Assembly (NCBI RefSeq): GCF_009870125.1
Contig: NC_046679.1
Location: 25,916,001 to 25,980,000 of the forward strand
Direction: 5' to 3'
Origin: Drosophila pseudoobscura
Taxonomy: Eukaryota > Arthropoda > Insecta > Diptera > Drosophilidae
DNA length: 64,000 nucleotides
Shown one piece after another: positions 62,367-64,000 of this stretch (its first letter is position 1; every line of letters starts with the position of its first letter). Below the pieces are notes generated by a model. The model saw only the letters and a list, made by a program, of their open reading frames with translations, had not been told where the DNA came from and ran no database searches. The position numbers and the translations under genes were made by a program.

Positions 62367-62567
62367 TTATTCTTCTAACAAGTCGTTCTGGAATTTTGTT
62401 TGGGTGCTGATTAAGTACTGCACCATCTTCTCCCGACTCATGTCGTGCTCATTATACTTTCTGCGGTGGCGCTTCTGTTCTTCGAGTCGGTCTCTGGCAA
62501 TCTCTGCCAGACACGAAATGTCATCCTTTTTGTTTTTCTTTGGCGTTCTTGGCGAATTCGCACCACC
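62367..62567 (-). pseudogene. Truncated copy of the neighbouring SANT-like gene (last exon)
   Basis: From an acceptor-like CCTTAG at 62568 the minus strand encodes GGANSPRTPKKNKKDDISCL, then a charged coiled-coil (RDRLEEQKRHRRKYNEHDMS, REKMVQYLISTQTKFQNDLL) and a stop. It is clearly related to the last exon at 63703-63430. I found no upstream exons for this copy. Confidence 0.5.
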
Positions 62568-63035
62568 CTAAGGTTAGCTAGAATAAGAGATTGAATTGTA
62601 AAGAAATATAGTCTGTCGTTGACCCGACAAATTACAGCCACACAAAGCTTTCGGTTTTTTTTAAATTAGAAAAACTATTCTGATTTTTTAAAATTGTATG
62701 TACATACATATATTTTTGTTGTTTATATATTTTTTTGAGTCATAAAAAAAAAACAAATACACGCCGGGTGAAGTGGAGTGCGGATATGGAAAATCTTCTT
62801 AAAAACATATGACATGAAAACATTGCGGATTTGACAGGGGACCGAAATAAATCAGTTGATGTCGACCAGCACAGAACCAACTGCAGCTTCAGTATTTGTT
62901 TTACAGACCTGCTGTAATGTTAAGGTATTCTAAAGAGTAACGTTATATACAGCATATATGTATAATACAATCGCCAATTTATTCATTTCAACATGTGAAT
63001 ATCACAATTCAGACAAAAACTTTGGTACTGTTTTT
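62568..63035. other. Intergenic stretch between the two SANT-like sequences
   Basis: AT-rich, with a short TACATACATA run at 62700. No gene is seen. Confidence 0.4.
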
Positions 63036-63270
63036 CTGTCAAAAAATCCCACCATTCCCCCGGGATGGACTCAGTGTGCAGAGCCTATTAGCTGGATGGT
63101 AGATGGTGGATGGTGCCAGTGGGAATCAATTGGTTTCACATCTATGAAAAAATTCCCTTGTTCCCGGGATGTGCTGGGTCTTAAAGTCCTTATAATATAT
63201 TTTGGTATAATGATATAATGGACTCTGCACACTGAGCCCATCCCGGGGGAATGATGAGATTTTTTGACAG
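63036..63270. repeat. MITE with about 50-bp terminal inverted repeats
   Basis: Starts CTGTCAAAAAATCCCACCAT and ends in its reverse complement (ATGATGAGATTTTTTGACAG, with two differences). The inverted match runs on through CCCCCGGGATGG and ACTCAGTGTGCAGAG on the left arm. At 235 bp it has no coding potential. No clear target-site duplication is visible. Confidence 0.8.
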
Positions 63271-63429
63271 ATGTGTATCTCCGATTCAAACTGGCACAGC
63301 AATTACTTCAGCTGTGGTTCAACAGCATAATATGTGAACATATGACTTTAATCAGTCAGCAGAAGGGATACGAACTGCAATCGCAAAATATTGTGTAGTG
63401 CGTAATGCAAATTAGAAACTTATTTATTT

Positions 63430-64000
63430 TTATTTTTTCAACACTTCCAATAAATCATTCTGCAATTTCTTTCGCGTGTTGATGAGGTCCTCGACCATCT
63501 CTTCCTTCCTCATATCATGTTCTTCATTCTTCCTGTAATGGTCTTTCTGCTGTTCGAGCTGCTCTCTAGCAATATCTGTCATCCAAGAAGTGTCGCCTTT
63601 TTTGGTTCGCTTTGGCGTGGGAACATTGTTGCCAAAAAGGTGCTGGGGCTACATGATCTGTCCAGATCTACCTCGATAATGTCCGAAAAAAACTCATCAA
63701 CATCTACAATGACCAGCTTTTATTGATTTATTGTTAAAAAAATATATATCATTTAACTCACTGTGGTTGTCCAATGTGCTCTGCTCCATGTTGTCAATCC
63801 GGTAGCATCCCACGAGCGAGTTCAGTTTGTAGTAGTGCTGCCAGCTATATGGAGCACCCTCGCTCGGTCCAATTTTATTCGTGCGCGACGCAAATCTTCT
63901 ATTTTTTCTTGCCAAATGTCTATTAGCAGGTATGTGCGGTTTAGGAACAACCAAAATTCGTTGTATCAATTCTATTGTTTCAAGCCAATGCCAACTATCG
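63430..64000 (-). CDS. Zeste/SANT-like DNA-binding family protein, C-terminal part (partial, frameshift)
   Basis: Exons 64000-63762 and 63703-63430 (donor GTGAGT, acceptor ATTGTAG). The gene starts beyond the right edge. The first exon has RTNKIGPSEGAPYSWQHYYK, which resembles helix 2-3 of Myb/SANT-like (zeste or Myb_DNA-bind_5) domains. The second exon begins VDEFFSDIIEVDLDRS and ends in a charged coiled coil (DIAREQLEQQKDHYRKNEEH, then EDLINTRKKLQNDLLEVLKK). The two halves of exon 2 are in different frames; one missing base in the A-run at 63634-63638 would explain it. That may be a pseudogene mutation, a sequencing error or a splice I missed. The family assignment is tentative. Confidence 0.5.

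Overview
The window reads as nuclear DNA of a Drosophila species other than D. melanogaster. Evidence: short GT-AG introns of 53-80 nt, fly core-promoter motifs, TACATATG-type microsatellites, DINE-1 (INE-1) repeats and a dense load of decayed retrotransposons between genes. Five of the six recognised genes (Set1, UQCR-11, the ANKFY1/Rabankyrin-5 orthologue, the UBE2G1-type E2, Alg-2) have, as far as I recall, D. melanogaster orthologues in chromosome 3 pericentromeric heterochromatin; CaMKK (CG17698) is also heterochromatic there. Bilbo/LOA-like elements make an obscura-group or related species plausible, but the species is inference.

Layout. 1-3425 (-): N-terminal two thirds of Set1, running off the left edge. 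4130-5530: TIR-repeat relic split by a non-LTR fragment. 6366-6683 (+): UQCR-11 behind a motif-6/motif-1 promoter. 8554-19154 (+): seven-exon Rabankyrin-5 gene; its 6.7-kb intron 2 holds an antisense Ly-6-type gene (11771-12313) and repeats. 19.3-28.7 kb: decayed non-LTR and DINE-1 sequence, no cellular gene seen. 28817-29707 and 32130-33227 (-): two single-exon genes for secreted proteins I do not recognise. 33614-33883 (-): a small possible membrane protein. 34346-37099 (+): CaMKK in six exons. 38.0-43.4 kb: an LTR retrotransposon whose pol core is replaced by in-frame tandem repeats. 45657-49005 (-): UBE2G1-type E2 in three exons. 49.5-51.4 kb: TIR repeats and a dead mariner. 52116-53214 (+): Alg-2 with a GC-AG first intron. 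54.5-61.9 kb: jockey-like and LOA-like non-LTR elements, two LOA-like pieces lying head to head. 62367-64000 (-): a zeste/SANT-like gene end plus a truncated copy, with a MITE between.

The host genes do not form a pathway. They cover H3K4 methylation (Set1), respiration (UQCR-11), endosomal trafficking (Rabankyrin-5), calcium signalling (CaMKK, Alg-2) and ubiquitination (E2). The clearest oddities are the repeat-filled LTR element, CaMKK with HAD and DLG in place of HRD and DFG, the nested Ly-6 gene, a start exon with only four coding bases, and a TATA box made at a DINE-1 junction. I saw no CRISPR, operon, tRNA or rRNA. All splice sites and homologies were read by eye and by memory, not by a search.
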